Shown piece after piece: positions 1-6,796 of a DNA stretch of 19,457 nt. The notes beneath the pieces are model-generated. The model was not told the DNA's origin, did not search any database, and was given only the letters and a program-made list of their open reading frames with translations. Location of the stretch: contig JACCSL010001064.1 in NCBI GenBank assembly GCA_013812995.1, positions 1 to 19,457 on the forward strand, in the 5' to 3' direction. Each line of letters starts with the position of its first letter. Position 1 is the first letter of the stretch. Both the position numbers and the translations under genes were made by a program. This stretch comes from Ardenticatenales bacterium. Lineage in GTDB: Bacteria; Chloroflexota; Anaerolineae; Ardenticatenales; Ardenticatenaceae.

Positions 1-1
1 A

Positions 2-868
2 GCGCGCGAGGATCTGCGCTATGTGCCGCTACGCAGCCACACCGTGGCGGAGAGCAGCGCGCGCCTCTATGTCTACCGCGAGGGCAAGGCGCAGTGGAGC
101 GAGCAGGAGCGGCTGGCGGTCTATGCCATCGCGGCGGGAGTGGATTACCTCCTTGATGTGCCGGGGGAGAACTTCAACTGGATGCAACTCGTGGCCTCTC
201 GGCGCATCCTCTCGGTGACAGAAGAAGAGTTGTGCCGCATCGTGCTGGACATTCACGATGGCCCCGTGCAGAAGCTCTTCGCCGCGCTTAACCATCTCAT
301 CCACCTCCAGGCTGTGCTGGAACGCGCCCAGCGCGCCCAGCAAGCCGTTGATGGTACCTCGCTTCTCCCGGACGTGACCCATGTGGTTAGCCTGTTGGAA
401 AGCTCCTTGAGCGAGATTCGCACCTTTCTGGGAGCCTTCCAGTCAGCGGAACTCTCGCAGCGCGAGCTGCTGGACGTGCTGGAGGCGCTTGTCCTACAGC
501 ACGAGCAGTTGACCAATAGCACCGTGCACTTTGAGGCCGTGGACTCCCTGCCCTCCGTCTCTGTGCCCGTCAAGATCGCCCTCTACCGCATCCTTCAGGA
601 GGCGCTCTCCAACGCCTATCGTCATGCAGGGGTGACCGAAAACTTCGTGCGTATCCGGGTGGAGGCCGACCAGATTCACATGGAGATCATCGATCACGGG
701 GAGGGGTTCACCCCGCCCGCCCTGGAGGGTCCGACCGCCACCGAGGCGGCGCAGCACATCGGCCTGCGCGGCATGAGGGACCGCGTCCATCTGGTCGGCG
801 GCACCCTGCAACTGGCCAGTGCCCTCGGCCAGGGCACGCGAATTCATGTGAGTGTACCCATCTCATGA
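2..868 (+). CDS. Sensor histidine kinase, DegS/NarX-type (HisKA_3), 5' end outside window
   Basis: This is the C-terminal 288 residues of a two-component sensor kinase. The frame is open to the left edge, so the GTG at 23 is not a credible start. The first ~60 visible residues look like the end of a GAF-type sensory domain. A HisKA_3 dimerisation and phosphoacceptor region follows, with DIHDGPVQK carrying the phosphorylated His (His85 of the visible part). The C-terminal HATPase_c domain has an N-box (LQEALSNAYRHAG), a G1-like motif (DHGEGF) and the GLRGMRDR motif typical of NarL-system kinases. No membrane segment lies in the visible part. The family autophosphorylates on His and passes phosphate to a response regulator. 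The next gene overlaps it by four bases (ATGA), so the two are almost certainly a cognate, translationally coupled pair. The signal cannot be read from this fragment. Confidence 0.93.
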   Translation, partial: AREDLRYVPLRSHTVAESSARLYVYREGKAQWSEQERLAVYAIAAGVDYLLDVPGENFNWMQLVASRRILSVTEEELCRIVLDIHDGPVQKLFAALNHLIHLQAVLERAQRAQQAVDGTSLLPDVTHVVSLLESSLSEIRTFLGAFQSAELSQRELLDVLEALVLQHEQLTNSTVHFEAVDSLPSVSVPVKIALYRILQEALSNAYRHAGVTENFVRIRVEADQIHMEIIDHGEGFTPPALEGPTATEAAQHIGLRGMRDRVHLVGGTLQLASALGQGTRIHVSVPIS

Positions 869-1500
869 GCGATAAAATTCGAGTGGTGCTGGCAGATGAC
901 CATGATCTGGTTCTGGAAGGGCTACAGGCCCGGATTCGCGACATGCATGACATTGAGGTGGTGGGGGCCTTCAACGATGGTGAAACCCTGCTGGAGAAAC
1001 TCCACGATCTCAAGCCCGATGTGCTGGTTCTTGATCTGCACATGGCGGGTGTAGATGGCTTCGATGTGCTGCGGGAGATTCGCCAGCAGAAGCTAGCCAT
1101 TCGCGTCCTGGTGCTGACAGCATTGGTCGATGGATTGGCGCTGCAAAAGGCGCTGGAGCTGGGCGCGGACGGTATCGCGATGAAAACCGACCCGCCGCGC
1201 CAGACGATGGATGCCATCCGGCAGGTGGCAAAGGGCAATGTGGTCTATCCCCAGGCGGTGCACAACTGGCTGCTCCGCCGTGCCGGGCGGGGCGGACAGA
1301 GCGATCCCCAGGCACTCACCACGCGCGAGGAAGAGGTGCTGACCCTTATTGCCGAGGGACTGACCAACCAGGAGATCGCGACCCGCCTCTACGTCAGTGA
1401 GAACACGGTCAAGTACCATGTGCAGAATATCTACAGCAAGCTCAAGGTAACCAACCGCACCGAGGCCGCCCGCCACTACCTGGACCGCCCCAAGTTTTAG
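865..1500 (+). CDS. Response regulator, NarL/FixJ family (REC-HTH_LuxR)
   Basis: This 211-residue cytoplasmic transcription factor has the usual length for the NarL family. The receiver domain (about 4-125) has the acidic pair D11/D12, the phosphoacceptor D57 in VLVLDLHMAG, a Thr in VLVLTAL and the conserved Lys in IAMKT. The C-terminal LuxR-type helix-turn-helix (about 148-205) contains LTTREEEVL, GLTNQEIATRL and SENTVKYHVQNIYSKL. The ATG lies inside the ATGA overlap with the upstream kinase, which fixes the start and indicates translational coupling. Phosphorylation by that kinase is expected to promote dimerisation and promoter binding. The target genes are not shown by the sequence. The gene ends at the edge of an inverted-repeat element, with no canonical terminator directly after it. 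Confidence 0.95.
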   Translation: MSDKIRVVLADDHDLVLEGLQARIRDMHDIEVVGAFNDGETLLEKLHDLKPDVLVLDLHMAGVDGFDVLREIRQQKLAIRVLVLTALVDGLALQKALELGADGIAMKTDPPRQTMDAIRQVAKGNVVYPQAVHNWLLRRAGRGGQSDPQALTTREEEVLTLIAEGLTNQEIATRLYVSENTVKYHVQNIYSKLKVTNRTEAARHYLDRPKF

Positions 1501-1582
1501 CAATCAGCGTTGAGCTATTCGCTTTCAGCCACACGGCTCTACCTTTGCGGCTGTCGTTGCCGACCGCTGATTGCTGACTGCT
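1501..1582. repeat. Intergenic inverted-repeat element, copy 1 (GCTGA-type)
   Basis: Directly after the response regulator stop, caatcagcg (1501-1509) is the exact reverse complement of cgctgattg (1565-1573). A nested pair, cagcc (1526-1530) and ggctg (1549-1553), lies inside. The left arm carries gctttcagcc and the right arm gaccgctga followed by tgctga. Both words recur in the element at 13628-13785. The layout (short arms rich in GCTGA/TCAGC, placed only between genes) suggests a dispersed non-coding repeat family or a large imperfect hairpin. No ORF or transposase is present. Confidence 0.6.
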
Positions 1583-1600
1583 ACCCAGAATCGCTATAAT
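1571..1600 (+). promoter_or_regulatory. Possible sigma-70-like promoter for the cyclase gene
   Basis: A perfect TATAAT (1595-1600) sits 18 bases after ttgctg (1571-1576), which is a poor -35 match (3 of 6). Transcription would start near 1607, leaving a ~43-base leader. A ribosome-binding site (aaagg, 1637-1641) lies 8 bases before the ATG at 1650. The -35 region falls in the right arm of the repeat element. The -10 match is strong and the -35 weak, so this is a prediction. Confidence 0.4.
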
Positions 1601-1649
1601 TGCGCCATCATCAAGGCCCTGTCTACCTCATCAAGCAAAGGTTGATTAC

Positions 1650-3503
1650 ATGCTCTGTCCCCGTTGTTCGACAACTAACCCTGCAAACGCCAAGTTTTGC
1701 CTGAACTGTGGGACGACCCTCGCCAATCGCTGCGCCACCTGCCAGATGGAGTTGCCCGCCAACGCCCGTTTCTGCTTTAACTGCGGGCAGCCTGTCTCAG
1801 CCGTGACCCCCGTACATGTGGAGGAGGCTTCCGCCCCGAGTCTGGCAGCGCCCATACTCTCAGGTGAGCGGAAGATCGTCACGGCTCTTTTTGCGGATGT
1901 CGTGGGCTCTACCGCCCTGACGGAGCAGGTGAACGACGCTGAGGACTGGACCAGCATCATGAACGGCGCGTTCGACCGCTTCTCGCCCGTGGTGAGCCGC
2001 TATGGTGGAAATGTGTCGCGCCTTCTCGGCGATGCCATGCTGGCACTCTTTGGAGCCCCTGTTGCCCACGAGGATGATCCGGTGCGCGCTATCCACGCGG
2101 CGATGGAGCTCCTGGAGGTCACGCGGGAGTATGCGGTGGAGGTGAAGGAGCGGTACGGGATTCCCTTCGAGATTCGAATCGGCATCAATACGGGGCCTGC
2201 CGTGGTTGGTCCCGTCGGCAACGATCTGAAATCCGTCTACACGGCGATGGGCGATGCCGTAAACCTGGCCTCGCGCATGCAGTCCGCCGCGCGCCCCATG
2301 ACCACGCTCATCTCGGAGCACACCTATCGCTTTGTCGCGCCCCTCTTCGATGTGGCCGACCTGGGGCGCATCGAGGTCAAGGGCAAGAGTGAGCCCGTGC
2401 AGGTCTACGAGGTACGAGGCTCCAAGGCACAACCAGGGCGACTGCGCGGCCTTGCTGGCCTGGAGAGTCCGATGGTCGGGCGGGACCGCGAACTGGCGGC
2501 GCTGCTGAGCCTGAATGACGCGATCCCGGCGAGGCAGGGCGGTGCAGCGCTCGTCATCGGGGAGCCGGGCATTGGGAAGAGTCGGCTCATCGGGGAGTGG
2601 AAGGCGGCCGTCAGCGCGGGAGATCAGCCACCCCAGTGGGCAGAGGGGCACTGCCTCTCCTACGGGCAGGGGCTGGCGTATCACCTGCTCATCGACCTGC
2701 TACGCTCTGTGCTCGGGGTGCCCGCCACCGCCAACGAGAGCGAAACGCGCGTGTTGCTCCGCTCCCGTCTGGAAGAACTTTTCGATGGCGCGCTGCTGGA
2801 GGTGTACCCCTACCTCGGCCACCTCCTCTCCCTTCAACTGGAGGAAGAGGCCAGGGAGCCACTTCGCCTGCTCGACCCGCAGGCGCTCCAGGCCCAGTAC
2901 CTGGCCACCCTGCGCCGCCTCCTGCTCACCCTGAGTGCCCAGCGTCCCTTGATTCTTATTCTCGATGACATTCACTGGGCCGATCCCTCCTCCACCGAGC
3001 TCCTGGTCAGGCTGCTGCCCCTGGTGGCAGAGGCCCCGATTCTCTTCTGCTTTGTCACCCGCCCAGACCAGGATTCCGCAGGGTGGCGGCTGGTGCCTAT
3101 CGCGCGTGAGCAGCTGGGGGAAAAACTGGTGGAACTCTCCCTGCGCGCCCTCTCCGAGAGCGACAGTCGCCAACTGGTCTCCAACCTGCTAGAAATCGAG
3201 GAGCTCCCAGAGATCGTCCGAACCACGATTCTGCGCAAGGCGGAAGGCAATCCCTTCTTCGTGGAAGAGGTCATTCGCATGTTGATCGATCGCGGCGCGA
3301 TTGTGCAGGAGGCGCATCGCTGGGTCGCGCAGAAGGAGATCGAGGTGGTCGAGATTCCGGACACTCTTCAGGGGCTCCTGCTCGCGCGCATCGACCGCCT
3401 GCCGGAAGATGTCAAACATACCCTGCGCGTGGCCTCCGTGATCGGGCGGCAATTTTCCGTAAAGGTGCTGGAGCAGGTGTTGAACCAAAAAGGTGCGGGA
3501 TGA
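1650..3503 (+). CDS. Zinc-ribbon / class III adenylate-guanylate cyclase / AAA ATPase 'head', lacking its TPR tail
   Basis: This 617-residue cytoplasmic signalling protein starts with two zinc ribbons (C3/C6/C17/C20 and C28/C31/C42/C45). A class III nucleotidyl cyclase domain (about 72-240) has metal-binding Asp D83 (FADVVGST) and D128 (RLLGDAMLALFG), plus D202, N205 and R209 in GDAVNLASRM, so it appears catalytically complete. An AAA/STAND-type ATPase follows (about 275-560), with Walker A GEPGIGKS (K310) and Walker B LILILDDIHWAD (D439/D440). Substrate choice (ATP or GTP) is not proven. Family members usually run to about 1000 residues or more, with a winged-helix and TPR region after the ATPase. 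Here the frame stops at LNQKGAG just before that region, which resumes in the -1 frame at 3500 with an ATGA overlap. The gene is therefore split by a frameshift or encodes a separate head subunit. The start is supported by aaagg 8 bases upstream. Confidence 0.9.
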   Translation: MLCPRCSTTNPANAKFCLNCGTTLANRCATCQMELPANARFCFNCGQPVSAVTPVHVEEASAPSLAAPILSGERKIVTALFADVVGSTALTEQVNDAEDWTSIMNGAFDRFSPVVSRYGGNVSRLLGDAMLALFGAPVAHEDDPVRAIHAAMELLEVTREYAVEVKERYGIPFEIRIGINTGPAVVGPVGNDLKSVYTAMGDAVNLASRMQSAARPMTTLISEHTYRFVAPLFDVADLGRIEVKGKSEPVQVYEVRGSKAQPGRLRGLAGLESPMVGRDRELAALLSLNDAIPARQGGAALVIGEPGIGKSRLIGEWKAAVSAGDQPPQWAEGHCLSYGQGLAYHLLIDLLRSVLGVPATANESETRVLLRSRLEELFDGALLEVYPYLGHLLSLQLEEEAREPLRLLDPQALQAQYLATLRRLLLTLSAQRPLILILDDIHWADPSSTELLVRLLPLVAEAPILFCFVTRPDQDSAGWRLVPIAREQLGEKLVELSLRALSESDSRQLVSNLLEIEELPEIVRTTILRKAEGNPFFVEEVIRMLIDRGAIVQEAHRWVAQKEIEVVEIPDTLQGLLLARIDRLPEDVKHTLRVASVIGRQFSVKVLEQVLNQKGAG

Positions 3504-4135
3504 TTCATGGCCATCTGGGAACGCTAGAATCCTCCGGCCTAGTGCGGGTGGCGCAGATCGACCCGGAGCTGGAATATCTCTTCCGCCACGCCTTGGTTCA
3601 GGATGCCGCCTATGACTCGCTGCTGCGCCAGGCCCTGATGTACGGGGAGCCGTCCCTTGCGATGGCGCGCCAGTTCAACCTGCGCGAGCCGCTGGCCTAC
3701 ACGTTCAATGATCTCTATTACCTCTATCACGAGCTAGAGAGCGAGGCGAAGGCGGAGCAGACGCTGGAGGAGGTGCTCTCCCTCGTGGACGAGCTTATGG
3801 CCGAGAAGAGAATTTTGGGGGAGCGAACCCCTGCCTTTGCGCTGGCCCTGCATCTCAAGGCAGAGGCTTTGCTGGCGCAGGGCGCGCTGGCGGCAGCGCG
3901 TGAGAGCATGGAGGCTTCCCTTGCCCGAGCAGCGGGAATGCCCTGGCTTATGGCCATGCTCCTTTCGTCATTCGTTCAGCTAGAAACAGTGGCGGGCAAC
4001 GAAGCCAAAGCGATCTCCTATCGCAACGAGGCACGGACGCAGGTAGAACGACTCCTGGCGCAGTTGAGCCCCGAGCTGGGGTCAGCCTTTCTGCGCCTGC
4101 CAACCATTCAGACGGTGTGGCCCGTCCCGTCCTGA
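3500..4135 (+). CDS. Winged-helix/TPR tail of the cyclase protein, frame-split and internally deleted (tail A)
   Basis: This 211-residue ORF starts in a four-base ATGA overlap with the cyclase head and is preceded by aaaaagg six bases upstream, so re-initiation is plausible. Residues 5-44 (HLGTLESSGLVRVAQ to AAYDSLLRQ) are the winged-helix-like segment that normally follows the ATPase domain in one continuous protein. After Q44 (base 3631) the usual DRRRLHLAVGEALE continuation, present in the tail at 5054, is missing. The sequence passes straight into TPR-like helices (ALMYGEPSLAMARQFN) and a C-terminal end (LLAQLSPELGSAFLRLPTIQ) of the kind that closes these proteins. Full tails here are 579-590 residues, so about 370-380 residues appear lost from the middle. 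It may be a nonfunctional remnant or a short partner subunit. Confidence 0.7.
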   Translation: MIHGHLGTLESSGLVRVAQIDPELEYLFRHALVQDAAYDSLLRQALMYGEPSLAMARQFNLREPLAYTFNDLYYLYHELESEAKAEQTLEEVLSLVDELMAEKRILGERTPAFALALHLKAEALLAQGALAAARESMEASLARAAGMPWLMAMLLSSFVQLETVAGNEAKAISYRNEARTQVERLLAQLSPELGSAFLRLPTIQTVWPVPS

Positions 4136-4148
4136 CCTTGGGACGGGC
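4120..4148 (+). terminator. Hairpin spanning the stop codon of tail A
   Basis: A 9-bp perfect stem is formed by gcccgtccc (4120-4128) and gggacgggc (4140-4148). The TGA stop of the upstream ORF (4133-4135) lies in its 11-base loop. No run of T follows, so it is not a canonical rho-independent terminator. It could slow or attenuate transcription into the membrane protein gene at 4169, or protect the upstream message. Confidence 0.35.
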
Positions 4149-4168
4149 AGCCATTTAGAAAGGACCTC

Positions 4169-5038
4169 ATGTTTGGATCAACACGATCTTCTATTAAGCT
4201 CACCTCCGTCGCAATGCAACGACTCCTCCTTGTGGCGAGCATCCTGGTCTTCATGGCGGGCACCCAACTGTATGTGCTAACGGAGTACACCGACCGCTTC
4301 TTCTCCTGGACCATCAACCCGCCGCTTACCGCTGCCTTCCTCGGCGCTTCCTACTGGGCCAGCTTCCTACTGGAGTTTCTGGCATCGCGCAAACGCACCT
4401 GGGCCGAGTCACGCATCGCCGTCGCGCCGGTGCTGACCTTCACCACCTTGACTTTAATTGTCACGCTGCTTCATCTGGATAAATTCCACCTGGATACGAG
4501 CGCTCATGAGCCGATCACCATCTTCGCCACCTGGGCCTGGATCATCGTCTACGCGGTCGTGCCGCCCCTGATGTTCGCGGTGTTGCTCTTTCAAACCCGC
4601 CTCCCCGGCGCAGACGTCCCACGAGGCGAGCCGCTGCCCATCTGGATGCGGGGGCTCCTGGGCTTCCACGGCACGGTCATGGTCTTGCTAGGGCTGGCCT
4701 TCTTCGTGGCCCCCACCGCTGTGGCCCCGATCTGGCCCTGGACGCTCACTGCTCTCACAGGGCGCGCCGTTGGCGCATGGCTGCTGGGGCTGGGGATTGC
4801 GGCGCTCCAGGTGGTCTGGGAGAATGACTGGGCGCGGGTTCAGATCGCACTGGTGAGCTACCTGGGACTGGGCGTGCTCCACCTGATTGCCATGATGCGC
4901 TACCTCGGCCTCTTTAATTGGTCACAGGCGCGGAGCTGGCTCTACCTGATTTTCATCCTGAGTATCTTTGCGGTGGGCCTTTATGGAACATTGAGGGCGC
5001 GCCAGGTCGTCCCTACGGCGCTCCCTGAAGCCTCCTAG
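4169..5038 (+). CDS. Multipass membrane protein of unknown function
   Basis: This 289-residue integral membrane protein has about eight hydrophobic segments, for example LLLVASILVFMAGTQLYVL near the N-terminus and WLYLIFILSIFAVGLYGTL at the C-terminus. A Shine-Dalgarno sequence (agaaagga, 4157-4164) ends four bases before the ATG. I recognise no enzyme motif. The FSW...PPL motif (F45-W47, P51-L53), a later HLDKFHL segment and a PIWPW motif recall the membrane protein at 16269-17087 (FSW at 65-67, PPL at 70-72, HLKDFDF, APLIWVWPGDLL), so the two are probably distant paralogues. It sits between the broken tail A and tail B of the cyclase cluster, 15 bases before the next gene and in the same direction, so it is probably co-transcribed. 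It might be a membrane partner of that system, but nothing in the sequence proves it. Confidence 0.8.
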   Translation: MFGSTRSSIKLTSVAMQRLLLVASILVFMAGTQLYVLTEYTDRFFSWTINPPLTAAFLGASYWASFLLEFLASRKRTWAESRIAVAPVLTFTTLTLIVTLLHLDKFHLDTSAHEPITIFATWAWIIVYAVVPPLMFAVLLFQTRLPGADVPRGEPLPIWMRGLLGFHGTVMVLLGLAFFVAPTAVAPIWPWTLTALTGRAVGAWLLGLGIAALQVVWENDWARVQIALVSYLGLGVLHLIAMMRYLGLFNWSQARSWLYLIFILSIFAVGLYGTLRARQVVPTALPEAS

Positions 5039-5053
5039 AGAAGAGAAGAGACT

Positions 5054-6793
5054 ATGTTGACTCATCGGCACCCCCACCTCGCCCATCTGGAGCAATCCGG
5101 CCTGATCCGCGTTGCCCAGGTCGAGCCAGAGATAGAGTACCTCTTCCACCATGCTCTGGTGCAAGACGCTGCCTACGACTCGTTGCTCCGTCAGGATCGC
5201 AGGCGGCTCCATCTGGCCGTCGGCGAGGCACTGGAAGCGCTGTACAGCGACCAGCCCGGCGAGATGGCCCCGCTGCTTGCCTATCACTTCGCGCTGGCCG
5301 GGGATAAGCAGCGCGCGGTTCGATACTTTTCCCTGGCGGGGGAGTTGGCAGTGGCCGCCTATGCCAACAAAGAGGCGGAAGGGCACTATCGTGCGGCCCT
5401 GGAGCTGGTTGAGAGCGACGAGGAGCGCGCAGGGCTCCTGACCCGTTTGGGCTGGGCGATTCGCAACCAGGATTCGATCGAGAGCGCCATTCATCTCTGG
5501 CAGGAGGCAATTGACCTCCGGCGCGCCTTGGGGCAGGACGAAGAGGTGGCTACCCTCTACAGTATCGTTGCCCTTGCCGCCTGGCATATGGGAGATACCC
5601 CCCTCGGTCTCCAGCTATCTCTGGAGGGGCTGGCCCTTCTGGACGACAAGCCGGAATCGCCCGCGATGGCCTCTTTGCTGCACCAGACCGCGCGTGCCTA
5701 CTTCTTCAACGGCTTGCCAGAGGACGCGGGCGAGCTCTGTGTGCGCGCCCTGGCAGTGGCCGAGCGCGCCAACCGGATATGGCTCCAGGTGGATATCCTC
5801 ACAACGATGGGAATTCTCCCCCATTATGGGTTCCATCAAGCCGTAGCCTTCTTCAGCAGAGCGGCGGAGTTGGCAATGCGTCATATGGACTCACCCGCCG
5901 CCCCGACACGCGCCCTCTATAATCTGGGGGAGTTGTGGCTCCGGGCGGGAGAGTTTGACAAAGCATATGATTGCTTCATCCAGGGGCGCCATGGCATCGA
6001 GCAGGTTCGAGGCGTCTTTGGGGAGGTGTGGGGGTCTAGCCTGCTTGGCGTCTTGGCGCTCCTGAAGGGCGAGCTTGATCAGGTAGAAACCATGCTCCCC
6101 GCCCTATTTGAGAGAACCCGGACAATTGAGGATCCCGGTCCGGTTATATTTGCCCTGCAAGTCATCGAGGCCATGTTGTTGCTCTATCGCGGCCAGTGGG
6201 AGGAGGCGCTACTTTCCCTCCAGCTCTGTCAGGCGGAAACCCGCGAGCAGGGCGACCTACAGTTTTTGTCGGCGGCCTGTTACAGTCTGGCCGAAACGCT
6301 TCTGGAGCTTGGCCGGTGGGAGGAGGCCGCCTCAACCATCGCGGAAACCATTGCCCTGGCCGACGAGGGTCTTGGCTGGATCTGGGGGCGCGTGGCCGCC
6401 CGTCGGATCGCCGTCGTTGCTCACCTGGCGCTGGGCCAGGTGCCCGAAGCCCGACAACGGCTGACCGAGATGAGGGCCGTGGCAACCTACCCCGCGCTTC
6501 CCGCCGAGCAGGCAGACCTGGCCGTTTCCGAGGCCCGTCTGGCGCTGGCCGAGGGACGATGGCTGGAGGCCAGGGCCGCCTTTCAGACAGCCCACGATCT
6601 GCACAGCCAGATGGGCAAGCGTTGGTACGAGGCACGCGTGCTTTACGAACTGGCAGAGGCTCACCTGCAAAGGGCCATAGCCGACGATAAGACCGTGGCG
6701 CGTGAGTTGCTCAATCAAGCAGAGACGCTGTTCGAGCAGGTGGGTGCCCCATGCTACGCCCAGAAAGTGGCTGAGATGAAGAGCCTTGTTTGA
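5054..6793 (+). CDS. Headless winged-helix/TPR protein of the cyclase-AAA family (tail B)
   Basis: This 579-residue protein is made almost entirely of helical repeats. Residues 9-49 (HLAHLEQSGLIRVAQ through YLFHHALVQDAAYDSLLRQ) match the post-ATPase winged-helix segment of tail A at about three residues in four. DRRRLHLAVGEALE follows, then TPR-like repeats to the end (for example AVRYFSLAGELAVAAYANKE and LFEQVGAPCYAQKVAEM). There is no cyclase, Walker A or Walker B motif. The ATG is well supported by agagaagaga just upstream, and the neighbouring membrane gene ends 15 bases before, so no ATPase part is encoded directly upstream. In known family members this region belongs to one long chain with the ATPase. 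Here it would be a free scaffold or sensor subunit. Binding to the head at 1650-3503 is inference from shared ancestry and proximity. Confidence 0.82.
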   Translation: MLTHRHPHLAHLEQSGLIRVAQVEPEIEYLFHHALVQDAAYDSLLRQDRRRLHLAVGEALEALYSDQPGEMAPLLAYHFALAGDKQRAVRYFSLAGELAVAAYANKEAEGHYRAALELVESDEERAGLLTRLGWAIRNQDSIESAIHLWQEAIDLRRALGQDEEVATLYSIVALAAWHMGDTPLGLQLSLEGLALLDDKPESPAMASLLHQTARAYFFNGLPEDAGELCVRALAVAERANRIWLQVDILTTMGILPHYGFHQAVAFFSRAAELAMRHMDSPAAPTRALYNLGELWLRAGEFDKAYDCFIQGRHGIEQVRGVFGEVWGSSLLGVLALLKGELDQVETMLPALFERTRTIEDPGPVIFALQVIEAMLLLYRGQWEEALLSLQLCQAETREQGDLQFLSAACYSLAETLLELGRWEEAASTIAETIALADEGLGWIWGRVAARRIAVVAHLALGQVPEARQRLTEMRAVATYPALPAEQADLAVSEARLALAEGRWLEARAAFQTAHDLHSQMGKRWYEARVLYELAEAHLQRAIADDKTVARELLNQAETLFEQVGAPCYAQKVAEMKSLV

Positions 6794-6796
6794 GAT

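Noticed and set aside
1860..2684. Long antisense ORFs opposite the cyclase gene and similar shadows elsewhere
   Set aside because: They mirror strongly conserved plus-strand codons in GC-rich DNA and show no domain or start signal of their own.
3485..3493. Canonical X-XXY-YYZ slippery heptamer at the cyclase head stop
   Set aside because: The zero-frame codons are AAC CAA AAA GGT, so only the Lys codon can slip cleanly. The site is at best a single-tRNA slip site and is reported only as one option.
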